Both the position numbers and the translations under genes were made by a program. The notes under the pieces are model-generated. The model searched no databases. It had not been told where the DNA came from and was given only the letters and a program-made list of their open reading frames with translations. DNA of 64,000 bases, taken from contig JAYRKJ010000008.1 in NCBI GenBank assembly GCA_041905785.1, positions 1 through 64,000 on the forward strand, in the 5' to 3' direction. Below are positions 1 to 8,648 of this stretch, one piece after another (positions within the stretch are counted from its first letter, which is position 1; each line of letters starts with the position of its first letter). The stretch comes from Roseateles_B sp041905785 (GTDB lineage Bacteria; Pseudomonadota; Gammaproteobacteria; Burkholderiales; Burkholderiaceae_C).

Positions 1-90
1 AGCAATCTCGCCACTTTGTGCTGCCACCGCGCCGCGGCGAACGAAGCTACGCCAGAGAGGTCAAGAACCGGGCTCACAAATTCCCGACGA

Positions 91-124
91 AAAAAATGCC
101 AGTCAGGCTTAACTGACTGGCATT
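91..124 (-). terminator. Rho-independent terminator of the maf/rsmI-like operon
   Basis: A perfect 12-bp inverted repeat (AATGCCAGTCAG at 95-106, its complement at 113-124, six-base loop) is followed on the minus strand by six T (the A run at 91-96). It lies 34 bases beyond the stop of the leftward methyltransferase gene. Confidence 0.92.
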
Positions 125-157
125 GCGCCGCAGCGGGCCTTTTTCATGCGCGGACGC

Positions 158-937
158 TCAGGCCAGCAACCCGAACACGGCCGGCACCTTGTCCGGCAGG
201 GCGGGGCGCTTCTTGCGCCACTGCGCCACGTTGCCGCTGGCGCTGAAGCCCTGTGCCAGCGTCAAGCCGCAGCTGAGCGTGAGGCGCGTCTCGGGGCGCA
301 GGGCTGTGAGCAGGGCGTCGAGCAGGGCTTCGTTCCGATACGGCGTCTCTATCATCAACTGGGTCTGCTGAAATCGCTGTGAGAGCTGCTCCAGCTCCTT
401 CAGGCGCGCAGTACGCGCGGTGGCGTCGACCGGCAGATAGCCCACGAAGGCGAAGCTCTGTCCGTTGAGGCCGCTGGCGGCCAGGGCCATCAGCAGGGAC
501 GATGGTCCGCTCAGGGGCAGCACGGGGATGCCGGCCTGGTGCGCCAGTGCGACGAGGCGCGCGCCCGGGTCCGCCACGGCCGGCAGACCGGCCTCGGAGA
601 TCAGCCCGACGTCATGGCCCGCGAGCGCCGGGGCCAGCAGGGCCTGCCAGGCGGCGTCATCGCCCGCCACGGGCTTGCCGCCCTTGGGCGGGCGGGGCAG
701 CTCCTGGATCTGCAGCTCCTGCAACGGGCGGGCCAGCGGATGGTGGGCGTCGACCCGCTTGAGGAAGGCTCGCGTGGTCTTGGCGTTCTCGGCGGCCCAA
801 TACTGCAGGCCGGCGGCGCAGCGCAGAACTTGGTCGGGGATCACCTGGCGCAGGTCCACGGCCTCGCCCTCGATGCCGAAGTCCAGCGTGTTGGGCATGA
901 GGATCAGCCGGCCCGGGCGGCCCGCTGGGCCCGTCAT
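158..937 (-). CDS. RsmI-like SAM-dependent methyltransferase (tetrapyrrole methylase fold)
   Basis: This 259-residue cytoplasmic protein has the hallmark signature of the RsmI branch of the tetrapyrrole methylase superfamily. An ISEAGLPAVADPGARL stretch near residue 115 is followed by a PLSGPSSLLMALAASGL loop and a FVGYLP segment. RsmI 2'-O-methylates C1402 of 16S rRNA. The present protein is shorter than classical RsmI (about 280-290 residues) and its N-terminus (LILMPNTLDFG) departs from the usual VATPIGNLGD. It is therefore probably the paralogous subfamily often found beside maf, and its substrate is not proven. The start codon overlaps the upstream maf stop by ATGA, so the two genes are translationally coupled. 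Confidence 0.85.
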   Translation of the reverse strand: MTGPAGRPGRLILMPNTLDFGIEGEAVDLRQVIPDQVLRCAAGLQYWAAENAKTTRAFLKRVDAHHPLARPLQELQIQELPRPPKGGKPVAGDDAAWQALLAPALAGHDVGLISEAGLPAVADPGARLVALAHQAGIPVLPLSGPSSLLMALAASGLNGQSFAFVGYLPVDATARTARLKELEQLSQRFQQTQLMIETPYRNEALLDALLTALRPETRLTLSCGLTLAQGFSASGNVAQWRKKRPALPDKVPAVFGLLA

Positions 938-1557
938 GCGGCCTCCAGTGGATTCAGGCCGCCCTCGCGCAGCATGCGGGCTGCCCGGATCAGCGGCAGG
1001 CCGATCAGCGCGGTGGGATCGTCGGAGTCGATGGCATCCAGCAAGGCGACGCCCAGGCCCTCGGACTTGGCGCTGCCCGCGCAGTCATAGGGCTGCTCGG
1101 TGCGCAGGTAGTGCTCGATCTCGGCGTCGCTGAGATTGCGAAAGCGCACGGAGACCGGGGCCAGGTCTTGCGCCTCGTAGCCGCGCGCCAGGCAGACCAC
1201 CGCCAGTGCCGTCTGGAACACCACGGTCTTGCCGCGCATGGCGCGCAGTTGTTCGACGGCCCGCTGGTGCGTACCGGGCTTGCCGATGGGCTGGCCGTCG
1301 AGGTCCGCCACCTGGTCGGAGCCGATCACCAGCGCGCTTGGAAACTGCGCGGCCACGGCGCGCGCCTTGGCCAGCGCCAGACGCTGTGCCAACGCGGCTG
1401 GCGCTTCGCCGGGGCGCGGGGTTTCGTCGACCTGCGGGGCGCAGACCGCGAAAGGCAGGTGCAGGCGCTGCAGCAGTTCACGCCGATAGGGGGAGGTGGA
1501 GCCCAGGATCAAGCGGGCGCCCTGGGGATCCTGGAGAGAGGGAGGGGAGGCACTCAT
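934..1557 (-). CDS. Maf-family nucleotide pyrophosphatase (YceF-like)
   Basis: A 207-residue Maf/HAM1-like protein. Residues 15-31 carry the family signature LILGSTSPYRRELLQRL (SxxRxxLL), and the catalytic segment VIGSDQVADLDG follows. The cysteine-bearing VCAPQVDETP segment resembles the YceF subgroup, which hydrolyses m7GTP and related modified nucleotides. Substrate choice within Maf cannot be fixed by eye. It is the first gene of a two-gene leftward operon with the RsmI-like methyltransferase and diverges from yceD. No Shine-Dalgarno sequence is visible, and a GACAAT -10-like hexamer sits only seven bases from the ATG, so the mRNA may be leaderless. Confidence 0.88.
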   Translation of the reverse strand: MSASPPSLQDPQGARLILGSTSPYRRELLQRLHLPFAVCAPQVDETPRPGEAPAALAQRLALAKARAVAAQFPSALVIGSDQVADLDGQPIGKPGTHQRAVEQLRAMRGKTVVFQTALAVVCLARGYEAQDLAPVSVRFRNLSDAEIEHYLRTEQPYDCAGSAKSEGLGVALLDAIDSDDPTALIGLPLIRAARMLREGGLNPLEAA

Positions 1558-1562
1558 GCGGC

Positions 1563-1612
1563 GGATTGTCCCATCGCTGCGGCTTCGGCCGCGAGGGGCG
1601 CTCGTACACTTG
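1563..1612. promoter_or_regulatory. Divergent -10 elements for maf (-) and yceD (+)
   Basis: The 60-base gap contains TACACT at 1605-1610 pointing right, seven bases before the yceD ATG, and GACAAT (minus strand, 1570-1565) pointing left, seven bases before the maf ATG. Neither has a clear -35, and neither gene has a Shine-Dalgarno sequence. Confidence 0.4.
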
Positions 1613-1617
1613 CGGGC

Positions 1618-2178
1618 ATGAAACAGCGTCTATTCGATCCCCTGAAGCTCGACGTCGAGGCCTTTGCGCGTGACGCGGGGCAGTTGGCCGGGGAATGGTC
1701 CATGACCGATCTTCCGCGCCTGTCGGAGTCGGCCTCTGATGAATCTCCTGCGGCTTCCTGGCCGCCGCTGCGCTGGTCCGCGCGCGGTGAGCGCCTGACC
1801 CCGCGTGCCGCCGAGCCGCAGACCTGGCTGCACCTGGAGGCCGAGGCCACGGTGTCCCTGGTGTGTCAGCGCTGCCTGCAGCCTTATGCCCAGTCTTTGT
1901 CCGTCCAGCGCAGCCTGCGTTTCGTGCGTGACGAGGACCTGGCCGCCCAACTGGATGCCGACAGCGACGAGGACGTGCTGGCCATGAGCCGCTCCCTGGA
2001 CTTGCGCGAACTGATCGAGGATGAGCTGCTGCTGGAGCTGCCCCTGGTGCCGCGCCATGAGGAGTGCCCGGAGCCGCTGGTCCATGCCGACGAGGAACTG
2101 CCCGAGCCGGCCGTGGAGGACAAACCCAACCCCTTCGCCGCACTTGCCGCGCTCAAGGGCAAGGGGCGCTCGCAGTAA
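1618..2178 (+). CDS. yceD: YceD family protein (DUF177), 23S rRNA accumulation factor
   Basis: A 186-residue protein of the DUF177/YceD family. The conserved core is LVCQRCLQPY with Cys83 and Cys86, followed by an acidic region with the DLRELIEDELLLELPLVPRH helix and a basic C-terminal tail. YceD homologues are needed for normal 23S rRNA accumulation, and the gene classically precedes rpmF. I chose the ATG at 1618 because it gives the family's usual length; upstream in-frame starts would overlap maf on the other strand. Unlike many genomes, where yceD and rpmF almost touch, a 363-base gap with its own promoter-like element separates them here. Confidence 0.88.
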   Translation: MKQRLFDPLKLDVEAFARDAGQLAGEWSMTDLPRLSESASDESPAASWPPLRWSARGERLTPRAAEPQTWLHLEAEATVSLVCQRCLQPYAQSLSVQRSLRFVRDEDLAAQLDADSDEDVLAMSRSLDLRELIEDELLLELPLVPRHEECPEPLVHADEELPEPAVEDKPNPFAALAALKGKGRSQ

Positions 2179-2541
2179 TCGCCGTCATGGCCATGGCGGG
2201 AGATAGGGGGCTGCCTGATGCCGCACCCGCGCATCGCTGATGCTGGCAACACCGCCGATTTGCACGGCATGCAGTTCCAATGCTTGCCAAGCCATGCTAG
2301 AATCGCAGGCTTTCCCCGCTTTGCTCTTTGTGGTGTCAGTCCAGCCAGGTCATCAGGCAAGGGCTGGCAGCATGGATGGCAGAGGACGGGATGCCGAGGC
2401 GTCGGTAGCGGGTACGCGCACGATTCACACGATTGCAGCTGCGAGCAGCAATGCCGCACTGGATGAAGTCCGGATTCGTGCTGGTGAGTGCCTGGACCCG
2501 CCGAGCAAGCCTCAATCACCGAAGCCCCAGGAGAATTCACC
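2179..2541 (+). promoter_or_regulatory. yceD-rpmF intergenic region with extended -10 promoter and long rpmF leader
   Basis: This 363-base gap contains no convincing gene. An extended -10 (TGC then TAGAAT, 2295-2303) with a weak -35-like TTCCAA at 2275-2280 (17-base spacer) would start RNA near 2310. That leaves roughly 230 nt of leader before rpmF. The leader is less GC-rich than its surroundings and ends in a good Shine-Dalgarno (AGGAG, 2529-2533). Confidence 0.55.
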
Positions 2542-2724
2542 ATGGCCGTTCAGCAAAACAAGAAGTCGCCTTCCAAGCGTGGTATGCACCGTTCGCACAA
2601 TGCCCTGACCAATCCGGGCACCGCCGTCGAGCCCACCACCGGTGAAGTGCATCTGCGTCACCACATCAGCCCCAACGGCTTTTATCGTGGTCGCAAGGTC
2701 CTGAAGACCAAGGCAGACGCCTGA
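2542..2724 (+). CDS. rpmF: 50S ribosomal protein L32
   Basis: A 60-residue basic protein matching L32 in full. The N-terminus MAVQQNKKSPSKRGMHRSHN and the central HLRHHISPNGFYRGRKV are canonical. As in most betaproteobacteria it lacks the zinc-binding cysteine pairs seen in some phyla. It is a structural protein of the large ribosomal subunit. It precedes plsX, the widely conserved arrangement that ties ribosome synthesis to membrane lipid synthesis. Confidence 0.98.
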   Translation: MAVQQNKKSPSKRGMHRSHNALTNPGTAVEPTTGEVHLRHHISPNGFYRGRKVLKTKADA

Positions 2725-2774
2725 TTGACCTGGATGGCACCCGCCGCGGTGCCGCCGTCAATGACAAGTCTGTG

Positions 2775-2811
2775 AAGCCCGGCTCGCTGTCGAATGCGTC
2801 GCCGGGCTTTT
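2775..2811 (+). terminator. Possible attenuator or terminator after rpmF
   Basis: AAGCCCGGC (2775-2783) pairs with GCCGGGCTT (2801-2809) across a 17-base loop and is followed by a short T run interrupted by G. It would give partial termination between the abundant L32 message and the fatty acid genes. Confidence 0.5.
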
Positions 2812-2952
2812 GTGCTTGAGCTCTCGCAATGAGGGGCTCCTTGCAGGGTGTGTCCGCTTGCTCCCGCCTCGGGGCTCGCGTAAGGTGCGCGGCTTGCGCA
2901 AGCAGTGTCGACCGTGCGGTCGGCGATGCGCCCAGTTCCGGTCCGAATCCTG

Positions 2953-4101
2953 ATGTCCTCTCCTGAATCGAATGCGCCTGTGTCCGCGGCGCCCCGCCTG
3001 ATCCGCCTTGCGGTGGACTGCATGGGCGGCGATCACGGCCCCAGCATCACGCTGCCGGCCTGCCGTGCCTTCCTGGCCGCCCACCCGGAGGCTGAGTTGC
3101 TGCTCGTCGGGCAGCCGGAGGCCTTGAAGGAGGCGCGCTCCTGGCCGCGCTGCGAGATCGTGCCGGCCAGCGAGGTCGTCACCATGGACGATCCCGTCGA
3201 GGTGGCCTTGCGGCGCAAGAAGGACTCTTCCATGCGCGTGGCCATCCAGTTGCTCAAGGCGACCGAGGGGCAGGCGGCGCGCGCCCAGGCCTGCGTGTCG
3301 GCGGGCAACACGGGGGCGCTGATGGCGGTGTCGCGCTATCTGCTCAAGACGCTCGAAGGCATCGATCGCCCCGCCATTGCCAGCGTGCTGCCCAACCAGA
3401 CCGGTGGCTTCACCACCATGCTGGACCTGGGGGCCAACGTGGATTGCAGCGCCGAGCATCTGCTGCAGTTTGCCGTGATGGGCAGCGCCCTGGTCAGTGC
3501 GGTGGAGGGCAAGCCCGAGCCGCGCGTGGGCCTGCTCAATATCGGCGAGGAGATGATCAAGGGCAACGAGACCATCAAGCGCGCAGGTGAGCTGCTGCGC
3601 GCCGCGGATGCCGCCGGCCAGATCAAGTTCCACGGCAACGTGGAAGGCAATGACATCTTCAAGGCGACGGCCGATGTGGTGGTCTGCGACGGCTTCGTGG
3701 GCAATGTCGCCCTGAAGACGGCTGAAGGCCTGGCGAGCATGATCTCCACCTTCATCCGGCAGGAGTTCAGCCGCAATGTGCTGACCAAGGGGGTGGCCCT
3801 GCTGGCTCTGCCCATCCTGCAGCGCTTCAAGAGCCGGGTGGATCACCGCCGCCTCAACGGTGCGGCGCTGCTGGGCCTCAAGGGCTTGGTCTTCAAGAGC
3901 CACGGCTCGGCGGACGCCGTCGCCTTCGAGACGGCTTTGAACAGGGCGTATGATGCCGCCCGCAACCGGTTGCTCGACCGGGTTCACGATCGCATCATCG
4001 CCACGCTGGGCCTCGAGACGAAGGCCGCGCCCGCCACCGCGGACGAACAGAAGGCGGGCGATGAAGGAGACAAGGCGGCTTCGGCCGTCCATGCTGCATG
4101 A
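2953..4101 (+). CDS. plsX: Phosphate acyltransferase PlsX
   Basis: PlsX converts acyl-ACP and phosphate to acyl phosphate, the donor for PlsY in membrane phospholipid synthesis. The family opening LAVDCMGGDHGP is present, followed by SAGNTGALMA, LLNIGEEMIKG and GNVEGNDIF. I chose the ATG at 2953 (382 residues), which leaves a short linker before the domain; GTG 2905 and ATG 2926 are in-frame alternatives. The C-terminus has an extra acidic, Ala-rich tail of about 25 residues. The stop overlaps the fabH start (ATGA). Confidence 0.95.
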   Translation: MSSPESNAPVSAAPRLIRLAVDCMGGDHGPSITLPACRAFLAAHPEAELLLVGQPEALKEARSWPRCEIVPASEVVTMDDPVEVALRRKKDSSMRVAIQLLKATEGQAARAQACVSAGNTGALMAVSRYLLKTLEGIDRPAIASVLPNQTGGFTTMLDLGANVDCSAEHLLQFAVMGSALVSAVEGKPEPRVGLLNIGEEMIKGNETIKRAGELLRAADAAGQIKFHGNVEGNDIFKATADVVVCDGFVGNVALKTAEGLASMISTFIRQEFSRNVLTKGVALLALPILQRFKSRVDHRRLNGAALLGLKGLVFKSHGSADAVAFETALNRAYDAARNRLLDRVHDRIIATLGLETKAAPATADEQKAGDEGDKAASAVHAA

Positions 4102-5099
4102 CTACAAGTTCCTCTCTGACTGCGCCCCGCTATTCCCGCATCCTGGGAACCGGGAGCTACCTTCCCGAACTGCGCCTGAGCAATGCCGAACTGGCCGCTC
4201 AACTGGCCCGCGACGGCATCGAGACTTCCGACGAATGGATCGTCGAGCGCACCGGCATCCGTGCCCGCCATTTCGCGGCGCCCGACCAGGCCTCCAGCGA
4301 CCTGGCCCTGCCGGCCGCCCGTGCGGCGCTGGAGGCGGCCGGCGTGGCCGCCGAGGAGATCGACCTGATCATCGTCGCCACGTCCACGCCGGACATGGTC
4401 TTTCCCTCCACTGCCTGCCTGCTGCAGCACAAGCTGGGCATTGCCGGCTGCGCGGCCTTTGATGTGCAGGCGGTTTGCTCGGGCTTTGTCTACGGGCTGA
4501 CCGTGGCCGACGCCATGATCAAGAGCGGCGCTGCCAGCAAGGCGCTGGTCGTCGGCGCCGAGACCTTCTCGCGCATCCTGGACTTCAAGGATCGCACCAC
4601 CTGCGTGTTGTTCGGTGACGGCGCCGGCGCCGTGGTGCTGGGCGCCAGCGACACCCCGGGCATTCTGGCCAGCCAGTTGCATGCCGACGGGCGCCACGCG
4701 GACATCCTCTGCACGCCGGGCACCGTGTCCGGCGGCCAGGTGCTGGGCCACCCGCTGCTGAAGATGGACGGCCAGGCCGTGTTCAAGCTGGCCGTGGGCG
4801 TGCTGGAGAAGGTGGCGCGCGCCGTGCTCGAGAAGGCCGGCCGGACCGATGCCGACATCGACTGGCTGATCCCCCATCAGGCCAATATCCGCATCATGCA
4901 GGGCACTGCCAAGAAACTGAAACTGCCGTTTGAGAAACTGGTGGTGACGGTTGATCAGCATGGCAATACCTCGGCCGCGTCGATCCCGCTGGCACTGGAC
5001 GCCGCGATCCGTTCGGGCCAGATCAAGAAGGGCGACACCGTGATGCTGGAAGGCGTGGGCGGTGGCTTCACCTGGGGCGCGGTCCTGCTGGACCTCTGA
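4098..5099 (+). CDS. fabH: 3-oxoacyl-ACP synthase III
   Basis: FabH condenses acetyl-CoA with malonyl-ACP to start each fatty acid chain. The 333-residue thiolase-fold protein shows the complete catalytic triad: Cys127 in AVCSGF, His260 in PHQANIRIM and Asn290 in QHGNTSAAS. The C-terminal GVGGGFTWGAVLL closes the domain normally. It overlaps plsX by four bases and is followed 35 bases later by fabD with its own Shine-Dalgarno (GGAAGAG). This is the standard plsX-fabH-fabD-fabG-acpP-fabF operon. Confidence 0.98.
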   Translation: MTTSSSLTAPRYSRILGTGSYLPELRLSNAELAAQLARDGIETSDEWIVERTGIRARHFAAPDQASSDLALPAARAALEAAGVAAEEIDLIIVATSTPDMVFPSTACLLQHKLGIAGCAAFDVQAVCSGFVYGLTVADAMIKSGAASKALVVGAETFSRILDFKDRTTCVLFGDGAGAVVLGASDTPGILASQLHADGRHADILCTPGTVSGGQVLGHPLLKMDGQAVFKLAVGVLEKVARAVLEKAGRTDADIDWLIPHQANIRIMQGTAKKLKLPFEKLVVTVDQHGNTSAASIPLALDAAIRSGQIKKGDTVMLEGVGGGFTWGAVLLDL

Positions 5100-5134
5100 A
5101 CCCCCCGTTCCACTGCAGAAGGAAGAGACAAGAG

Positions 5135-6076
5135 ATGAGCGCGAGCTTCGCATTCGTGTTTCCCGGCCAGGGATCGCAGACCGTGGGCATGCTAGATGCC
5201 TGGGGTGATCACCCGGAAGTGCGCCGCACCCTGGAGGAGGCCTCCGCCGCCCTGGGCGAGGACGTGGCCGCCCTGATCAAGAACGGTCCCAAGGAGCAGC
5301 TGGACCTGACCACCAACACCCAGCCCGTGATGCTGACCGCCGGCATTGCCTGTTATCGCGCCTGGCTGGCCGAAACGGGCCTGAAGCCCGCCGTCGCCGC
5401 CGGCCATTCGCTGGGCGAGTACACCGCGCTGGTGGCGGCCGAGGCGCTGAGCCTGAGCGATGCGCTGCCGCTGGTGCGCTTCCGCGCCCAGGCCATGCAG
5501 GAGGCCGTGCCGGTCGGTGTGGGCGCCATGGCGGCCATCCTGGGTCTGGATGCCAGCGCTGTGCGCGACGGCTGTGCTGCCGCCGCCGCGGAAGTGGGCG
5601 AGGCTGTCGAGGCGGTCAATTTCAACGACCCCAAGCAGACCGTGATCGCTGGCACCAAGGCCGGCGTGGACAAGGCCTGCGAGATCCTGAAGGGCGCCGG
5701 CGCCAAGCGCGCGCTGCCCCTGGCCGTCTCGGCGCCTTTCCACTCCAGCCTGATGAAGCCGGCTGCCGAGCGCCTGCGCGAGCGCCTGGCCGCGGTGGAC
5801 TTCAATCGCATGGCCATCCCCGTCATCAACAACATCGACGTGGGTGTCTGTGCCGATGCTGACGCGCTGCGCGATGCCCTGTACCGTCAGGCCTTTGGCC
5901 CTGTGCGCTGGGTGGAGATCGTGCAGGCCATCAAGGCGCGTGGCATCAGCCATGTGATTGAATGCGGTCCGGGCAAGGTGCTGGCCGGCCTGGCCAAGCG
6001 GGTGGACGCCGAGATCCTCAGCGCCACGGTGCTGGATCCGGCCAGCCTGGCCGAGGCGCGCGCCCTGCTGGGTTGA
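5135..6076 (+). CDS. fabD: Malonyl CoA-acyl carrier protein transacylase
   Basis: FabD loads malonyl groups from malonyl-CoA onto the ACP phosphopantetheine arm. The 313-residue protein begins with FAFVFPGQGSQ, has nucleophile Ser92 in GHSLGEY and catalytic His203 in SAPFHSSLM, and keeps the VNFNDPKQ segment. Length is typical. It lies between fabH and fabG with short gaps and no terminator. Confidence 0.98.
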   Translation: MSASFAFVFPGQGSQTVGMLDAWGDHPEVRRTLEEASAALGEDVAALIKNGPKEQLDLTTNTQPVMLTAGIACYRAWLAETGLKPAVAAGHSLGEYTALVAAEALSLSDALPLVRFRAQAMQEAVPVGVGAMAAILGLDASAVRDGCAAAAAEVGEAVEAVNFNDPKQTVIAGTKAGVDKACEILKGAGAKRALPLAVSAPFHSSLMKPAAERLRERLAAVDFNRMAIPVINNIDVGVCADADALRDALYRQAFGPVRWVEIVQAIKARGISHVIECGPGKVLAGLAKRVDAEILSATVLDPASLAEARALLG

Positions 6077-6099
6077 GACGAACAAGACAGGACGAAACC

Positions 6100-6843
6100 A
6101 TGAGTGAATCCATCAAGGGGCAGCTTGCCCTGGTCACCGGTGCCAGCCGCGGCATCGGCCGCGCGATCGCCCTGGCCCTGGCCGAGAAGGGCTACACCGT
6201 CATCGGTACCGCCACCAGCGAGACCGGTGCTGCCAACATCAGTGAAGTCCTGTCGCCCCTGGGCGGTCGCGGCATCGTGCTGAACGTCAATGACGCCGCT
6301 GCCTGCGAAGCTGCCGTGGACGACATCGTCAAGGCCCATGGCGGCCTGCAGGTGCTGGTCAACAATGCCGGCATCACGCGCGACACCCTGGCCATGCGCA
6401 TGAAGGACGAAGATTGGGATGCGGTGATGGACACCAATCTCAAGGCTGTGTTCCGCATGAGCCGCGCCGTGATGCGCACGATGATGAAGCAGCGCTTTGG
6501 CCGCATCGTGAACATCACCTCGGTGGTGGGGGCCTCCGGCAACCCTGGCCAGGCCAACTACGCGGCCGCCAAGGCCGGCGTCGCCGGCATGACGCGCTCC
6601 CTGGCCCGCGAGTTGGGCAGCCGCGGCATCACAGTGAACTGCGTGGCACCAGGCTTCATCGCCACCGACATGACCGAAGTCCTGCCCGAGGCCCAGAAGG
6701 CCGCGTTGCTGGGGCAGATCCCCGCCGGTCGCCTGGGTGAACCCCGGGAGATCGCCCATGCCGTCGCCTTCCTGGCGTCACCCGAGGCCGCGTACATCAC
6801 CGGCACCGAGCTGCACGTCAACGGCGGCATGTTCATGAATTGA
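6100..6843 (+). CDS. fabG: 3-oxoacyl-ACP reductase
   Basis: FabG reduces 3-ketoacyl-ACP with NADPH. This 247-residue short-chain dehydrogenase has the TGASRGIG nucleotide loop (residues 13-20), NNAG at 88-91 and the Ser141/Tyr154/Lys158 catalytic set in the ITSVVG and YAAAK segments. The ATG at 6100 was chosen over a long upstream extension that runs inside fabD. A 182-base gap without a clear terminator separates it from acpP. Confidence 0.97.
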   Translation: MSESIKGQLALVTGASRGIGRAIALALAEKGYTVIGTATSETGAANISEVLSPLGGRGIVLNVNDAAACEAAVDDIVKAHGGLQVLVNNAGITRDTLAMRMKDEDWDAVMDTNLKAVFRMSRAVMRTMMKQRFGRIVNITSVVGASGNPGQANYAAAKAGVAGMTRSLARELGSRGITVNCVAPGFIATDMTEVLPEAQKAALLGQIPAGRLGEPREIAHAVAFLASPEAAYITGTELHVNGGMFMN

Positions 6844-7025
6844 GTTAGCCCCTTTTTTGCCCCTTGTGGCTGCGGACCTGCGGGTCGGCGGCCCACCGGA
6901 TTCCCCCGGCCGGTGAAGGACCTTCTGAGTGACCGGACACGCTCGTTCGAAGCCCTGCTAGGGCTGCCACTCTAGAAGCCTTAGAATCCCGGGTTGTTCC
7001 TTTGCAAACCCCTCTTGGAGGAGTC

Positions 7026-7265
7026 ATGAGCGATATCGAAGCACGTGTCAAGAAAATCATCGCCGAGCAGCTCGGCGTGCCCGAAGCCGATGTGAGCAAC
7101 GAGAAGGCCTTCGTCGCCGATCTGGGCGCAGATTCTCTGGACACCGTGGAACTGGTGATGGCACTCGAAGACGAGTTCGGCATCGAGATCCCCGACGAAG
7201 AAGCCGAGAAGATCACCACCGTTCAGCTGGCGATCGACTACGCTGTCAAGAACCAGAAGGCCTGA
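7026..7265 (+). CDS. acpP: Acyl carrier protein
   Basis: A 79-residue acidic protein carrying growing acyl chains. Ser37 in ADLGADSLDTVE is the phosphopantetheine attachment site, modified by the AcpS encoded at 17.9 kb. A strong Shine-Dalgarno (GGAGG, 7017-7021) precedes the ATG, as expected for one of the most abundant cell proteins. The 182-base upstream gap contains a TAGAAT (6982-6987) that may be part of a private promoter, without a convincing -35. Confidence 0.98.
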   Translation: MSDIEARVKKIIAEQLGVPEADVSNEKAFVADLGADSLDTVELVMALEDEFGIEIPDEEAEKITTVQLAIDYAVKNQKA

Positions 7266-7374
7266 GGGCCGCGAGGGTCCATGAGGACCGCGCAGGCTGT
7301 CCGGCCTGCGGTTCTCCTGGCCACGGCGGGGCCGTCGTGCCCCGTGCTGTTTCCTTAAAGAATCTGCTGATCGC

Positions 7375-8619
7375 ATGAGCCGTCGTCGCGTTGTCGTCAC
7401 CGGTCTCGGCCTCATCAGCCCCGTGGGCAACACGGTGGCTGAAGGCTGGGCCAACATCCTGGCCGGTCAATCCGGCATTGATCGCATCACCCGTTTCGAT
7501 GCCAGCAACTTTGCCTGCCAGTTCGCTGGCGAGGTCAAGGGCTTCGAGGTCGGCGACTATCTGTCCACCAAGGAAGCGCGGACGATGGACCGCTTCATCC
7601 ACTTCGGCCTGGCTGCTGCCATCCAGGCCGTGCAGGATGCGGGCCTTGCCACCAACGATCAGCTGAGTGAAGAGCAGGCTGAGCGCATCGGCGTGCTCAT
7701 CGGTTCGGGCATCGGCGGTCTGCCGATGATCGAGGAAACCCATGCCGAGCTGACGGCGCGCGGACCGCGCCGCATCTCGCCGTTTTTCGTGCCCGCCTCG
7801 ATCATCAACATGATCTCGGGCCATGTTTCCATCAAATACGGTTTCCAGGGTCCGAACCTGGGGATCGTGACGGCCTGCACGACGGGCCTGCACAGCATTG
7901 GCGAGGCCGGGCGCTTGATCGAGTACGGCGACGCCGACGTCATGATCGCCGGCGGTGCCGAGTCCACCGTCTCGCCGCTGGGCGTGGGGGGCTTTGCGGC
8001 GGCCCGTGCCCTGTCCACCCGCAACGACGACCCCAAGACCGCGTCCCGCCCCTGGGACAAGGACCGCGACGGTTTCGTGCTGGGCGAGGGTGCCGGCGTG
8101 CTGGTGCTGGAAGAGTATGAACACGCCAAGAAGCGTGGCGCCAAGATCTACTGCGAGCTGGCCGGGTTTGGCATGGGCGCTGACGCCTACCACATGACCG
8201 CGCCCAATGTGGACGGCCCCAAGCGCTCCATGCGGGCGGCCCTGCGCAATGCCGGCATCAATCCGGACCAGGTGCAATACATGAACGCGCACGGTACCTC
8301 GACCCCGCTGGGCGACGTCAACGAAACCAATGCCACCAAGCTGGCCTTCGGCGAGCATGCCAAGCAGCTGGTCATCTCCTCGACCAAGTCCATGACCGGC
8401 CACCTGCTGGGCGGCGCGGGCGGCATCGAGTCGGTCTTCACGGTGCTGGCCGTGCGGGACCAGGTCGCTCCGCCGACCATCAACCTCTTCAACCAGGACC
8501 CCGAGTGCGACCTGGACTACTGCGCCAACACGGCCCGTGAGATGAAGATCGAGTACGCCGCCAAGAACAACTTCGGTTTCGGCGGCACCAACGGCACGCT
8601 GATCTTCAAGCGCGCCTGA
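7375..8619 (+). CDS. fabF: 3-oxoacyl-ACP synthase II
   Basis: FabF elongates acyl-ACP with malonyl-ACP. The 414-residue ketosynthase has the active-site Cys168 in VTACTTG, the two histidines in NAHGTSTP and TKSMTGHLLG, and a glycine-rich C-terminus NNFGFGGTNG. It sits 109 bases behind acpP and is the last gene of the fab operon, closed by a strong terminator hairpin at 8670-8708. Confidence 0.98.
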   Translation: MSRRRVVVTGLGLISPVGNTVAEGWANILAGQSGIDRITRFDASNFACQFAGEVKGFEVGDYLSTKEARTMDRFIHFGLAAAIQAVQDAGLATNDQLSEEQAERIGVLIGSGIGGLPMIEETHAELTARGPRRISPFFVPASIINMISGHVSIKYGFQGPNLGIVTACTTGLHSIGEAGRLIEYGDADVMIAGGAESTVSPLGVGGFAAARALSTRNDDPKTASRPWDKDRDGFVLGEGAGVLVLEEYEHAKKRGAKIYCELAGFGMGADAYHMTAPNVDGPKRSMRAALRNAGINPDQVQYMNAHGTSTPLGDVNETNATKLAFGEHAKQLVISSTKSMTGHLLGGAGGIESVFTVLAVRDQVAPPTINLFNQDPECDLDYCANTAREMKIEYAAKNNFGFGGTNGTLIFKRA

Positions 8620-8648
8620 GGCCGGCGCGGCATGCCCAACGAGCTGCC

